The notes below the pieces were generated by a model. It did not search any database. It was not told where the DNA came from and worked only from the letters and a program-made list of their open reading frames with translations. A DNA stretch of 64,000 bases from Dermacentor variabilis (lineage: Eukaryota; Arthropoda; Arachnida; Ixodida; Ixodidae): NCBI RefSeq assembly GCF_050947875.1, contig NC_134569.1, positions 36,865,277 through 36,929,276 of the forward strand, written 5' to 3'. This document shows, piece after piece, positions 11,501 to 24,051 of the stretch. Positions within the stretch are counted from its first letter, which is position 1. Every line of letters begins with the position of its first letter. The position numbers and the translations under genes were made by a program.

Positions 11501-12068
11501 TATCTCGTAAATTAACTTAAATTTTAATTTGAACGTGTGAGGTCGTCGGCTACTATCGTCGCTCCCACACCGGCAATATCAACTGTGCAGCTGCTACTAC
11601 TCCTACAGAGGCCGGTCATGACAGAACACGTCATTGAGCGGGACAGACAGGGAGTAGCGACGCATTCATGACCCATTGCTATGTGTCGTCAAAACAGTGC
11701 CATTTCCAGTGCCGGTCCATGGCGCTTTGACCCCTAAGCATTTGCCTTACCAGTGATCACTCCAAGAAGAAGGTATGATTCGACCAGCATGGCACAGCCA
11801 GTCCCGACCCTCTGAGACACTCATTACGTGCTGGACGTTCCTCAGCAAACAACACCCGTGTACCTCCTCCATAGCGCAGCCCCTGTTTGCCCGCGGCACG
11901 TCCGTATCTTCCCTGCTGCGACCGCCTTTTTCCACACGAAGGTCGCAGTGCTCCTGCTGTCTTCGGGCGATTTGCAGACGTCGAGAAAAGCTCACTCCAC
12001 GCGCACTTTGACCACTAAAGAACAACCGGCCGCATCCGCCACGACACCTTGCTTTCCTAACCAAGGGT

Positions 12069-12072
<4 letters not shown>
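11501..12072. other. Unassigned intronic DNA
   Basis: GC-balanced sequence with overlapping antiparallel short ORFs (11,747-12,070) and no domain I recognise. It may be a decayed repeat. Confidence 0.4.

Positions 12073-12132
<60 letters not shown>
12073..12132. repeat. (TA)n microsatellite
   Basis: Uninterrupted TA dinucleotides. Confidence 0.95.
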
Positions 12133-12133
<1 letters not shown>

Positions 12134-12667
12134 TAGCTATCGCGCATGTTGCCCTTCCGGGCTTTCCCCCGCAACCCTTGTGTACATAGGGAAAGTTCAC
12201 AACCACGATGCGCGCTAGGGGGAGGGCAGCTGTAGGAGAGCGCGCCAAATGACAAAAGGAGATAACCCCATCTAGCCAGTGAGAGCAGGAAAGTTGCCAC
12301 ACTGGTGTCTCCCCGCCGCTTCTATTATATGTGGTCGCGGTTGCCTGCAACGACGACCTAGCACAAACGAATTCCTTATCAACAAGTACATCAGCTACAA
12401 GTCTGCCGCAAGGTCTTAGCGGTTCGAGTCAACAGAGCATTTACTAATTAGTGTGCTCCTACTTACTATCCTTGCGCTATAATTGGCACGGGCTAAATAA
12501 TGAAGCGTCAATGTAAAGTCCTGGAGCACGGCTTTGATGACTCTTCTGCCACGTCTACTGGTGCAAAGTGATGATTTCAACGAGAAATGGTGCGGGCTTT
12601 AGTCAAACAATGCTCCTATAGCCGTCGACGGCGGCATTTCATAAGCACCAGGGCACCATGTAACGAC

Positions 12668-12673
<6 letters not shown>

Positions 12674-12709
<36 letters not shown>
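12674..12709. repeat. (GA)n microsatellite
   Basis: Uninterrupted GA repeats, about 18 units, immediately left of the dispersed repeat at 12,715. Confidence 0.95.
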
Positions 12710-12714
<5 letters not shown>

Positions 12715-12715
<1 letters not shown>

Positions 12716-13195
12716 CTATACGATTACGATACTCCCTAATGCGAAATTCGAGCGCAGCTCTATACGTGTTTAATTTCGCAATATATTGGCTGTCGCGGAC
12801 AATCTGTCTCGTGCGGCACGTTTCAAATGGAGCGAAGTGTGGCGCCAATGCCTCGCTAATCTGGAGATCGCAAGAGCGAGCGCGGGGGTGACCCGTGGGC
12901 GCGATTCACAGCAGGCGCCGCCGACAGAGCTCCCAGACGACGTGCGCTACTCTGGCGCCATCTCATAGCCATCATCGCCGCACCACGCTTTTCTTCTCAC
13001 CCGTTCGCCACACCTCCCTCCTCCACTTTCCGCCTCATGGTTCCCCTGCACCCTCCTCCTCCGTTTTTTTCCCCGCGTGTTTTATCCCCCGCTCCGCTGC
13101 GCGTTCACTTTTTCATTCTCTCGCAGAGCTCGTTCGCTCGGTTACGCCACCGCCGACACTCACTGCAGGAACGAGCGCCTAAGAGCCATGCTCAA
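12715..13195 (+). repeat. Dispersed repeat, copy 1 of 3
   Basis: It begins with GATTACGATACTCCCTAATG and ends with GGAACGAGCGCCTAAGAGCC. The first block recurs at 32,840, and the last at 33,118 and, inverted, at about 46,270. The middle block (CATCTCATAGCC...CGCCGCACCACGC, then TTTTCTTCTC, CCGCCTCATG and GCTCGTTCGCTCGGTTACGC) recurs inverted at 46,280-46,510. There is no coding capacity. The family is unknown to me. Confidence 0.7.
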
Positions 13196-13199
13196 GAAA

Positions 13200-14531
13200 C
13201 AAACAAAAAATTAGGTTTGGCATCCTTACATGTTTCCATGCGTTCTTAGCAGCGGGGTTTACTTTTTTCCTAAGAAGTTGTTTTGGAATGTTCGAATTGG
13301 CATTTGAAAGTGCTTCATTTGTTCTTCTCACTTTTTTTTGTGCTTCAACGAAATGAGCATTGGCGAACATTTGCTTAAAGAAAGAAAGGAGAAGAGATAT
13401 CAGGACGTGCTTAAAATCTTTATTTCCGTTCGAGATGCACGCGCGAAAGCTTATCTCTCGACCTCTCTAACGCCCAGCTCGCGAACGGCAAAGCCAGGGG
13501 ATTTGGGCGCCGACTCTCTCGGCAACGACTCAGCTGCCAGGGTTCTTTCGTCCATTTGAAATTTGTTTTGTCGACGGTGTAAGGTGTCGCGAACAATAAA
13601 TTAAACAAACTTATCTCACTGGAGAAGACAATCCACCAGCTTTAAAAGCTGCGTCTCTCGTGTACACTGTAAAATGGTTTCAGCAATTCAGATGGGTTCT
13701 TTTCCGTGCTCGAATTCTCGGGCACGGATAGGGGTACGAGCTCTGAAGATGGGATAAGTGCGAAAAAATATATTTTAAAATATTGATAAAAAAAGTTCTG
13801 CTGTGATTAGTCGTTGGCTATACATGCATGATTTTTGTTGTTGTTTCCTGCCTTTCTCCGTCCCGAATTTCTTTATTTTTTTATAATGCCACTCACCGAA
13901 GCGAGAGCCCTCCCAAACATTATCCTTTCACTGCGTTTCAAGCTATTTAATTGGTCTTTCTGATGACTGCTTATCGACTCTAAAGAGAGATAAAACTTTC
14001 CCTTGTATTATCTAAATTACATCGAGCGATATTTGCCTTTTCTTGCAGCCTCATGTACAAGAAGGTAAAACCAAAATCAGGCTCGGCACAGGCATTATCA
14101 ACAAGGAAACACACAGACAAGCGGCTTGTTCCCTATTAAGTGTTACTCTGTGCGGCTATGTGCACCGCTAGAACGTGTTCACGTGATGCACTGCGGAAGT
14201 GATCCCTTCGCGTGCTTAGGTGTGTCGCAAACAGCTAGGATATGTCAGAAAGCGGTACTTTGCGTTTTCATTTCTACTTTTTGGTTTCGTCTGATGGTGA
14301 GAACGGTGGATTTTGTTTCTATTGTTTTCTTTTTATTGCCATCTTCTACTGTGTGCAGCTAACCGATCACAGTATTGCCTCACGCAATGTTCAGCGTGAG
14401 GCCACTCTTAGCTTCTTCCTTCGCTTGTACATTTATTTTGCGTTAACCTTATTAACTTCGAATTGGTGAGTGAGCATTAAACAAAAGAAAATATGTGGAA
14501 AAAGATTAGATTTAGTAGATGCTCTACTCAC
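13200..14531. other. Unassigned intronic DNA
   Basis: I see no gene, RNA or repeat family. The short ORF pair at 13,338-13,608 is antiparallel overlap without domains. Confidence 0.5.
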
Positions 14532-14660
14532 AGCTGACTTCGAGGATGATCCGCTTGCTGACCGAGGGCAGCACACCGTTGGAGGCGATGCACAGGTAGG
14601 CGCTCATGTGCAGGCGGGAAACCTTCGTGATGTTCAGCCAAGTGCCTTTCACAGATGGAA
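14532..14660 (-). CDS. Lachesin/DIP-like gene, Ig2 second-half exon
   Basis: This 129-bp exon encodes the C-terminal half of Ig domain 2: TWLNITKVSRLHMSAYLCIA, then SNGVLPSVSKRIILEVS. The YLCIASNGV stretch, with the F-strand cysteine, is a strong DIP/lachesin signature, and NIT is an N-glycosylation sequon. A TTGCAG acceptor precedes 14,660 and a GTGAGT donor follows 14,532. It starts with two bases completing the codon begun by the exon ending at 31,679 (g+tt, V) and ends one base into a codon completed by the Ig3 exon. The upstream intron is about 17.0 kb and the downstream one about 9.5 kb. Confidence 0.9.
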
Positions 14661-15385
14661 CTGCAACAGTGAATGATCGGACAGTTTGTTTCACTCTCGC
14701 ACGGGCGAATCACGGTTACTTATGTCAGCATAGTGTTTAAGCTTCGATAGCCGAGAAACGCTACACATGAGTTTTATTAAAGGCGAGGTGACGGACGGAA
14801 ACCGTCTGCTGACGGAATTATTTACGCATTTGGCAAAATATTCTTGCTTTTCGAGTGACTTTCGAAGATACTCAAACAAATTCGAAGCAATAAATTGCGA
14901 GTACGAGGTTGTAGTTTTCTTCTCTGTTGACCTTTGCTTCATTTAGCACGCCGAGCCAGAATGTATACTGCACGAAGTTATTCCGTGTTTCATGCAGCAA
15001 CAACATGAACAGGAGCTTTCGGACATTATGCTCCCGTCTACACTTCTGCTCATCATCCGCATTTTACTGACAGGAACAAGAGCAGTGTGGCAATTTTACA
15101 AAACAAAACAGGTGGTCTTCGATTTAACTACGCACTGCTTAGCAACGTTTATAGTTAAGCGAAAACGGAGCAAGTTCGTCCTGGGCAAGTGGAAAGTATT
15201 AGGCGTTGCCAGAATACGGGGCGAAGACTCCTCTCTTCATATTCATCAGAAAATATAGAACATCTTCAAATTGCAGATGATGAAATGAGCCTCTTGAAGT
15301 CGGTGTGCAACAAAGTTGCGGGGGTGCATTCGCGTAGTGGCTTGTCGATATCGAAGCCAACAGGCTACTAGCGCAAACAATAAGT
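14661..15385. other. Unassigned intronic DNA
   Basis: Nothing recognisable apart from the polypyrimidine tract and acceptor of the adjacent exon at the left edge. Confidence 0.45.
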
Positions 15386-15510
15386 CCAGAAAGAGAGAAG
15401 AGAGGAAAGGCCAGAAGGTTGGTTTATCAGACGCAAGTCCGGTTTGCTACCCTGCACTGGGAAAGAGGGAATATAGGGAAGAAAAGAGAGAAAGGAGGAG
15501 ACCGAAAGAA
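15386..15510 (-). mobile_element. LINE 3' tail, inverted
   Basis: The reverse complement reads CCCAGTGCAGGGTAGCAAAC then CGGACTTGCGTCTGATAAAC and a pyrimidine tail, matching the I-like LINE 3' end. Only the non-coding tail is recognisable. The apparent 168-codon plus-strand ORF at 15,316-15,822 runs through it and is not a gene. Confidence 0.7.
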
Positions 15511-15955
15511 CGCTGGTTGTTTCGCGCACGTGTCGAGATGCTCAGCAAGTTCGTAAACGATCGCGGAGACCTGTGGACTGCAGTGCTATTCGGCGCCGTG
15601 GCCGTGCGCGTCGCTGGTGCAGAAATCAACGTGAGCATTGCCAAAAACTTCGGACTGTACAATTATCCTTTGAGTTTAGCAATGCTAATGTCCTCTAGAC
15701 GCCTTTATCTAACACCCGAAATCTTTGAATTAGAGTGTTCTTGTGAAGCGTCTTCAAAATACAGAAAGCATAAAGAAGTCATATCTTGTATCGCAGAAAA
15801 CGATGATAGACATTTATACTAATAACCTCTCAATATAACTCGGCCTAATATATGTCTATAGTGTTCCTTTGAAAAAAAACGTTAACTCGCCATCCCGGCC
15901 CTGCGAAAGTGGATGTCAAGCGAAGCTGTTGCAAAACCAGCACTGCGATTGCTGA

Positions 15956-15973
15956 GGGGGGGGGGGGGGGGGG
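15956..15973. repeat. Poly-G run
   Basis: Eighteen consecutive G residues; assembly length is unreliable at such runs. Confidence 0.9.
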
Positions 15974-16004
15974 TATGCAGTGCTTTATTTATGGTTCAGA
16001 TGCT

Positions 16005-16440
16005 TGTTTTGAGCTTGTTCTTTATTGAAGCGTATGCTGTTCTGTTGCTGTATGGATGATTTAAATGAATGTATGCACTGTTCGCTTCGCTTTGCTGAGT
16101 GCTTGTAGCCTCTACCTCACGTGGATGTGAGCCATATCATTTTTTGTTTTGCTTGCTTACGGGGGTATGAGTCATTGCAATTTTGCTTGCTTACGGGGGT
16201 ATGAGTCATTGCAATTTTGCTTGCTTACGGGGGTATGAGTAATAGCTGATGATGATAGACGTTTGTTTTGAGTTCTTTCTTTATTGAAACGTACGCTGTT
16301 CTGTGCCTTGTATACGTGATTACAATGAATGCAGGCACTGTTCATTTCGCTATGCTGAATGCTTGTAACCTCTGCATTACAAGGGGGATGAGCCATTGCA
16401 TTTTTGCTTGGTTAGAGGGGTATGATCCATTGCTGCTGAT
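16005..16440 (+). repeat. Direct duplication with an internal 35-bp triplication
   Basis: The block starting GCTTGTTTTGAGCTTGTTC (about 16,010) is repeated in diverged form from about 16,260 (GTTTGTTTTGAGTTCTTTC). Both continue through CTTTATTGAA, GCTGTTCTGT, ATGAATG, GCACTGTTC and GTAGCC/GTAACC. Between them the unit TTGCTTGCTTACGGGGGTAT occurs three times at 35-bp spacing (about 16,149, 16,184 and 16,219). Confidence 0.75.
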
Positions 16441-16499
16441 GATAATTTTGCTCACGGGTGGACACAAAAAATGCCCAGCACCGAGAGGCTAACAGCTTC

Positions 16500-17360
16500 C
16501 CTGTAATACGTGCGCAGTAGGAAAACGAGTGATTCACGGCTGGTCGCCATATCTTTGCATGATGTCCTTCTTTCTTTCTATACACCAGACATGACATGTC
16601 GCCATCAACAGCCCTTCAAACTCGCCAACAACTTCCATCTCCAACTTTAGGTCGCCTTACAGCGCAGTCAAGAACAGGAAGTGGAGTTCAAATGGCCTTT
16701 AAACGCGTAGAACGGATAAGCAATATTTTATTTCAGGTACCAAGCAGGTGACAGTGAGGAGGAATTGTACTTGAAGGCGTCACTGAATAATAATATGCAG
16801 TGATGATATAGCTATTTTTCTGATGTGGCAGGTGTTCAGTTCACGGAAAACAGAGGTAATTAGAGGTCAATTTTATTGAATTTCACTAGCTCCGAATGTC
16901 TGCTCGCACTCCGAGAAGCCCTGGAGGCCAAACTGCGGTTGTTATTTAACAGACGACTCGCCAGCGATCGAAGAAACGTAACTTTGCTCTAATGAGTCAT
17001 CACCGGTCAATTGCTTTCCAACATGCTCGAAAGGGCAAATTCGGCTGAACAAATACGGAGCTTCTAAATAATATTCACTTCATTTCGCTTACCTCTGCTT
17101 CTACAGCATAATTATGGCATTCTTTTTTTATTAAGTTTCCTCTTGAAGCATTCAGTAAAGATAAATTTATAATTAGTTTATTTTGCCTACAGTTGACGCG
17201 ACACTCAGCAGAAAACAGCTAACCACCGTTTTCATGGCCAGTTGGTGCTTGGAATAGTTTCGAAGAAATTGTCACTTTCTCATCTGCAGTAGGCGAAGCT
17301 GAAGCAAAACATAAATAAATGACGAGATTATAGCTTGCGCTTTTTAACGAACGAATAAAC
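16500..17360. other. Unassigned intronic DNA
   Basis: I see no gene, RNA or known repeat. Confidence 0.45.
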
Positions 17361-17361
17361 A

Positions 17362-17461
17362 AATGAATGAATGAATGAACGAATGAATGAATGAATGAAT
17401 GAATGAATGAATGAATGAATGAATGAATGAATGAATGAATGAATGAATGAATGAATGAATG
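17362..17461. repeat. (TGAA)n microsatellite
   Basis: About 25 tetranucleotide units with one early GAAC variant. The HSFI-repeat ORFs on the minus strand are artefacts. Confidence 0.95.
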
Positions 17462-17464
17462 ATC

Positions 17465-18780
17465 CTGCGCACACGTCCTCTTGGAAAGAATATCGAAATT
17501 AGCACCAGTTTTGAGATGACCGCCACCAAAAACTGGCACAAAGTGCACCACTGTTCCATTCGCATTTTATTAACGAAACGCCTTCTTAATCACCGCAGGA
17601 CAAATTTAACTAGAACTTCAACTCATCTTGTCGCACAACTTGAGAGCCCACATCTTTCTTGCAAGGGGTCATGCATTGCAAGCTCACCGGCGCTAAATTT
17701 TAAGTTGAAATAGGCGCCACGAAATAATTATTTGAAATGGCTGTAAGTAAAAAAAATTCTTATTTATCCGATTATGCATTTCACTTTCCCGTGCGAGTGG
17801 TATCCGCCTCTTCGAGCAATCCAGATGAAAAAGTAGAGTTGCGCTATACGCCACAGTTTTTACAATTTCGTTATGATTTAAAAAATACCAACTCGAAGTA
17901 AAGCTACTCTAATAGAGCACGTGGTCTTCGCAAAAAAATGATAATAAAGTGAGCGTATTATGCAAGCACACAGGTAACCTCGAATATTTACTACAATGCC
18001 TCTAAAGTGACAGGAAGTATCTTCGCACTCCAGTGCCCGCTTTCCCGTGCGATGAGGAAGGGAAAAGCAAGTCAACAGACAGCGCAGAGCCTGCGCATCC
18101 TGACAACTATTGCCGCCGCGCTTCTCAATATGGACGGACCATAATTCCTTAAAGGTCTCCACTTATCCAATAAGCCAGCCTCAGCCTATTACAACAAGAA
18201 AGAGAAAATCTTTTGAGCGCGCCTCCGTAGCGCGGCCAGGCTGGTTTTGTACTTAATTACAAAACCTTATAACGTTTCTTCGCCAGCATCGAAAAAACCT
18301 AATGCGAAACAGGCAGCGAAACGAGAAACGAAAAGGAAGCGTCAATTGAAGTAAGAAAGCCACGGCCTCCCCTTCCGTTAAATTTGACTCGCTTCGTGCC
18401 ACACCGGCCAGACACGACTTCCCATGGTGAGCAAAAAAAAAAAGTTTCATTATTTATTGCTATTTTCTGAGGGGCGCGTTGCGGCTCACGTTGGCGTTAA
18501 TCAAGTTATGCGTCCATTAACATGGAAACACGACCCCAGCCTACTTTCTCTCTCTGCAATGATTGAACAAGCTTTCGCAACACTTTTACGTTATGCACAC
18601 TTTCATTTTTTCCTTCCTCCTATTCCTTGCAAGGTTTCGTTGGATCTAGAATTGAAGAAGACGGAGAAGAAACACGCAGTGTATTGCTTTTCTTTACTTC
18701 CATCGGTGATTCCTGATGATATTTTTTTCTCGGCGGTATTTGTGTTTGTAGCCTATTAAGACATGGTGTGCTTTTGTTCC
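17465..18780. other. Unassigned intronic DNA
   Basis: Nothing recognised; the short ORFs lack domains. Confidence 0.4.
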
Positions 18781-19660
18781 TAAAGGGCCGGGATATATCT
18801 CTACACACGTCCAAAAACTCGAAGACTGACGCCGTAGAAATGCCCGGGCGGGCCTCGGCGAGCGAGGGACGAAGTTGTGGCAGAGAAAGGAGGCGTAAAA
18901 ACATGGGACGATCTCGATAAAGAGCTCGCTACTGGATCATAATCACGAAGACCTTTTGTTTCAAACCCGCTGCGTAGGATAGATGGAGAAGCGGGGAAAG
19001 GGTTAGCCCTAGAAATTGGGAGAGAGAAGTTGAAGGAGAACAATGGAGGGGATCACGAAGGGAGCAAAGGCCCGTGGCGGGGAGCACGGTCGGGGTTACA
19101 CTGCGGTGCGAGAGAAATTGATAGGGCCAAACGCAAAACTTTTATTCCATTAAAGCCTACCTAATTGAATATTCCTCTTGTTTCACTTTCGTGCGCAGCG
19201 CTGGCGCCGCTCTTTTCTAGCCCGCGCGTTAACTCTTCCCCGCTCGCACGGCTGCCACTAGAGGAAGCCGCTGTTTAGGCGCTTGACAAAAGGCAGGCCG
19301 CGCCAGGCACTGAACAGCGCCAATGCCCTCGGCTCCGCGCACGTTCGCTGGGGTTCTCCGTCCGACCCCTTAACATTCGCTGTTTCTATCTCTTCACTCT
19401 TCTTGGTTTTGCGCTTGCTTCGCTTCTGATTGCTCGTCCGGTCGCCGTGCGAGCCGACACGTGGAAGGGGGAACGCCTCTGCGGTAACCAAATCTGGGCC
19501 TCGCGCTCTGCGCAGCCACCGTGTTTCGAGCCACGCGCTCGTCGCTGGGACGACAACCCGGGGCCACCGAGTCAAGCACCGCCGCGTGCGTGATTGACTC
19601 GAGCGTCTAGTGTTTCCGGGGCTGCGCTTACCTCGTCGTAAATGACGCTCGGTGTCGTTG
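18781..19660. other. GC- and CpG-rich stretch inside the 17-kb intron
   Basis: Richer in G+C and CpG than the surrounding AT-rich intron, with purine-rich runs (e.g. GGAGAAGCGGGGAAAGGGTT near 18,984) on one side and GCGCTGGCGCCGCTC on the other. ORFs on the minus strand overlap in different frames without domains. It could be a decayed repeat or an internal promoter or enhancer; the sequence alone does not show which. Confidence 0.4.
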
Positions 19661-22600
19661 AACTTTCGTGAGAAGCTTTAATGGCCGTCCCCCTGAATCA
19701 ATTTTGTTATTTCAGATTGACCTGGTGTGATGGCAGTGGGATAAAAAAAAGAAACAAGAGAGGGAGAGAGAGACGTGGATATCAGTGACGAAACCTAGGT
19801 AAACTTGACTTGGGTCGTTTTCCTTTCATCTCCTAAGCAGAAATACGAGTGTGCGACAAGATTTAATCGGATAGCGTTCCGAGCTTTGACCATCGAACCT
19901 TACCGTGCCGCTACATATGACTCTAATGTAATCTATCCATCTTCTTTAATATGAATTAACGTGTCATTCTAGTAAGAGAACGCGCTGATCGGTTACTGAC
20001 ATTACTGCTCTATACCACTGCTGGCACGGGCGCGATTCATTACTTTCGAAATAGCATGCATTGATACATTCGAGTCTCTCTTTTTTGCACATGTCGCCAG
20101 CATTTTTCAAGACGTGTTTGTTTTAAGCATACTAAGGTATCATTATGATTGACGCCTGCCGGGATTTGATATGAAATTTCAAGCTTCACGCAGTGGTGTA
20201 TAATCACCAAGAAATGATCAACCGGCGATGACTAAAAGCCAACGGTAGCGAAATTCTGGGCCACGCAGGAACTCTGGTTTCAGATAGTATAGATATGGAG
20301 CAGCCTACATGTAAAACTTTGCGTTTGAAGCACCAGTGGATGCTTCACAGGAAGCTCCTAAAAATAGGCGTTTTCGATAAAGAAAAGAAGAAAAAGAAGA
20401 ACGCCGCTATTGCCGCTCGTTGGAATCAACTTAGAAGCAAAAACGCATGAACCAACCTGTACGTGCGGCTCCTCGGCATGAACTAAGAGTTGAAAAGGCG
20501 CTTGCGGCGCACTTAATGTCTCCAAGACATCGTGCCGGGATTTGCGTCATATACGCTAACCATTAGGCGCATGCTTCGTCTGCTTAGGTTGCTATATAAG
20601 GGTTTGCTAATAAGCATATAAGGCAGTTGCTAGCCCGGCAGTAGCCAAAATTGCTTCGTAATATATGCTACTCATTTATTACCAATTCAGGCGAACCAAA
20701 ATTTTCTTGCAGTTATGCTTTTGGTGGTGAGCGATGTGGATGCGTACTCACGGCTTAGTGCGACATACACCGTTATTATGAATACGCGGTACGAGATTCA
20801 TATTTTGTTACATTGTCTACCATCAAATGTGTTAGGACCGTGCGGTCAGTACTAAAGCAGAACGAGCGGCGACGGCGAACTTTATCCTCGAACACGAACA
20901 CTCAGTGCTACGCTTACGGTACACACTCTACGGGGGCCTCTTCCCGAAGAAGCGAATGCCGGGAGTACTGACCAGTAAGCTTTCCACGACTTTCCGAAAG
21001 TTCGTATTTCATATTTGTGGAAGCCTTTTTATGCAGGCCGTTCCCAATTTCGCTACTCAAACTAAGTTTGAAAAGCACGAAGGCTCGCGTTACGCAACAA
21101 CCGAACCGATTAGAATGAAAGTTGTACTTGACAGGGGAAGTCAACTTCTAGAAACTGTTGAACGAGAAATTTCTTCTTTATGTTTCTCTTTTTCTCTCTC
21201 TGGCTCTTTTTTTTTCTTTTAGTCAGCGTTTCAGTTCTTACAGAAACCGCTCAAAATTGGTAAACTCATTAAGATTTCAAGCACGAAGTTTATAAAATTC
21301 GGAACTCCAGAAAATAAAAGGGAGAGATAGAATAAGAAAGAGGGAAGAAAAGACATAACAATTGTGTAAACTCAATCTAGCAACGTTTAAATTGAAGAGG
21401 AAAAGAAAGAGAGAGAAACGTTTATTAAAATTAAATGAGTAGAAAACTACAAATAACGCCTTACATTAGAGCATACAGAAAAATGGGAGTTTGTTCATTT
21501 TAATTTCGTAACACATTCCTCAGTTATCAATACATAGAGCAATATCTACCATACCTTTGCTTTTTCCTTAAGAACCGATAGCAGAAATTGGTTAACACAA
21601 TTTTGACAGCTGTTTGTATTCTGTATTTAATAACTTGTAAACTTAATGCCCCCTATTCTTAGTTCTTTATTGCGACAGACTTTTACCGGACGCTAACATT
21701 CACTGCCGATTTAAACACAAAATAAAGTGCCGATCGCGAAGGCAATGAAACAAAAGACATAGGTGAGCCAATAGCGATAATGCTATCGCATTACAGTAGC
21801 TCAGGTATAGTTGAGTTGTCGAAACGTGTTAACGGAAGGCAAACTTAAATTGAAGTACATGCCCGTTTTATTTTTTTTCCAACAATGTCTTCATTAGGTA
21901 AGTCAATACTTGTGCAAGCACACGCTTGCAACCACAGCTTCAACTTTCTTCTACTTATTCATTTAACTTTTTTTTCGCAAGAATTTTTGCTCGAATCAGT
22001 TCAGCAGTGCCAAAACAAAAACTTCTCTGCGTTTTGAATCCCAGCGCATTTGACAATAGGCGAATGCAGGAACGAGACAAACAGAGCGTTCACATGCGAC
22101 TGACGTTCTGGGCACGGAACACACGTATTAGCTGATTCACCGGTCTTCTACTGAACATAAGTAAAGGTACATGATTACCTGTGGTTGCGTAACCACGCCA
22201 GCAGTCTAAGTATACTTATGCAAGCAGTTGTAGTCAGTGTTGCTACCGAATGATGCCACAGACAAACAAAAAATCAATATATCTCAAATTTAGCTCAGAG
22301 AGCACTTTGGGAAGTTTGCGGCTTTCAGTTCTTCCGCTTCGATCTTGTTCACGTGACTTTTCCTTGTTATGCTTCTTGTGGAAAATTGGGTTGACAAACG
22401 CTGGCAAAGAAAGCCGCTTCCGCTGCCACCACAGGGGAATAACAAGATAAAGTGTATTTGCTTGTACATTCAAGGTAAACACTTTTCGGCTCGCAAAATT
22501 CGATACGCGCAGTGGGATGAACTGTCCTACTTTCGGCACGGCGAACAAAACACGGAAATGCATGTTCCGAACGTGAAACCCCAACAAATAGAAATTCAAA

Positions 22601-23250
22601 CACCATGACGGTTTGTTGTTTAAGTAGGCTGCTTCGATTTCAAGGCGGAGTGAGGTCTCGTCTTTTCTTTTCAACTTTTTTTTTTTGCGCTAAGTCAATC
22701 TTTCACTGCATGTTCTGTCATCGTTTATATTTTATGCCGCCTGAGTTAGCTTTCTCTAGCCAAGATAAAAGGCATCGCTGGGAGTGTGTGCGAAACCTCG
22801 ATTTCAACTTCGTTTCGAAAGTTGATGATGGAAGGCACTCTTAATTTGCAGTCTCCCTACGAGAGAATAACATTGTTTAGTATGTTTACTGGGGACACAA
22901 TAGAGGAAAACGGGGAATAAACAAGAGGATTTCTATTGACTATCATTTCACAGTTCAAAGTTTTGACAGGTGGTCGTCGGGAAGTGCAGGAAGGCCTTTC
23001 CTTTCTTTTTCTTTAATTTCTCTAAATCAAGACAATCCAGATGGGCTACATGTAAGAGGTCGGGTGGCCTCCTAGGTTTCCTTGAATGTTTCGCGTACTA
23101 CTTTAAGTTTAAAAAAAAATGTTATCCTATTAGATCTGAGAAAAAGAAAAAACTGCGGAAGCAGTTAGAAGACCGAAAGTTGGTCTACTGTGTCCTTCCA
23201 TCCATCCTTTCCCTTAGGCCGACCATGATGGCAGTCATCATTTAGTACTT
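19661..23250. other. Unassigned intronic DNA
   Basis: I see no gene, RNA or repeat family. The ORFs at 22,243-22,674 and on the opposite strand overlap each other and have no recognisable domain. Confidence 0.4.
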
Positions 23251-23252
23251 CA

Positions 23253-23560
23253 CGTACGTACGTACGTACGTACGTATGTATGTATGTATGTATGTATGTA
23301 TGTATGTATGTATGTATGTATGTATGTATGTATGTATGTATGTATGTATGTATGTATGTATGTATGTATGTATGTATGTATGTATGTATGTATGTATGTA
23401 TGTATGTATGTATGTATGTATGTATGTATGTATGTATGTATGTATGTATGTATGTATGTATGTATGTATGTATGTATGTATGTGTGTATGTATGTATGTA
23501 TGTATGTATGTATGTATGTATGTATGTATGTATGTATGTATGTATGTATGTATGTATGTA
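23253..23560. repeat. (CGTA)n-(TGTA)n tetranucleotide array
   Basis: A short CGTA block (23,253-23,275) passes into about 70 units of TGTA (23,276-23,560) with a single TGTG variant near 23,481. All ORFs across it (YVCM or YIHT repeats) are artefacts. Confidence 0.97.
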
Positions 23561-24051
23561 TTTCAGGTGCATAGACAGGACGTGCAGTATTTGAGTCGAC
23601 GTCGCTGTCGTGTCGTCATTGGGAAAAGCCGCGCTCATCCCCAGCTCCATCCTGAACGTAAGGCAAAAAAAAAAAGATTTTGCCGTCCACCGCCACTTTA
23701 ATTTGAACTCGTCGTCCTGCGGCAATGTACGTACAGCTGGGAGAGGGACGCACTAACCACTATCACGCTGCTTCCCTGCTAGGCAATATTCGCTCGTTTC
23801 ACGCATACCGTGTGAGTGGTGGCATTCGCGCATGTATTTCGGAGACCGTTACAGGCAACACTGTAGTGAACGATGACCACGTTATCTGCAACGTAAAGAA
23901 TAACCGGTCATTCAGAAGGTGGCGGCGCCCGCGATGAGAGCCTGCTGCTTGTCGCAGTGAAGAAGTTCAGCGCCAGAGAAATCGCTGAAGCCTGCTGGTT
24001 TTCCCCACCGCCCCAATTGCTGCTCTACGAAGCGTACACGACGTGACTTCT

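Noticed and set aside
15316..15822. 168-codon plus ORF
   Set aside because: It runs across an inverted LINE tail and into unrelated sequence; no domain.
16149..16240. CRISPR-like repeats
   Set aside because: Three abutting 35-bp units without spacers in a eukaryotic intron; simple tandem duplication.
22243..22674. 143-codon minus ORF as a gene
   Set aside because: An antiparallel ORF overlaps it, there is no recognisable domain, and it lies in the middle of the Ig-gene intron.
23165..23725. ORFs of 96-186 codons with YVCM/YIHT repeats
   Set aside because: Artefact of a stop-free tetranucleotide array open in several frames and both strands.
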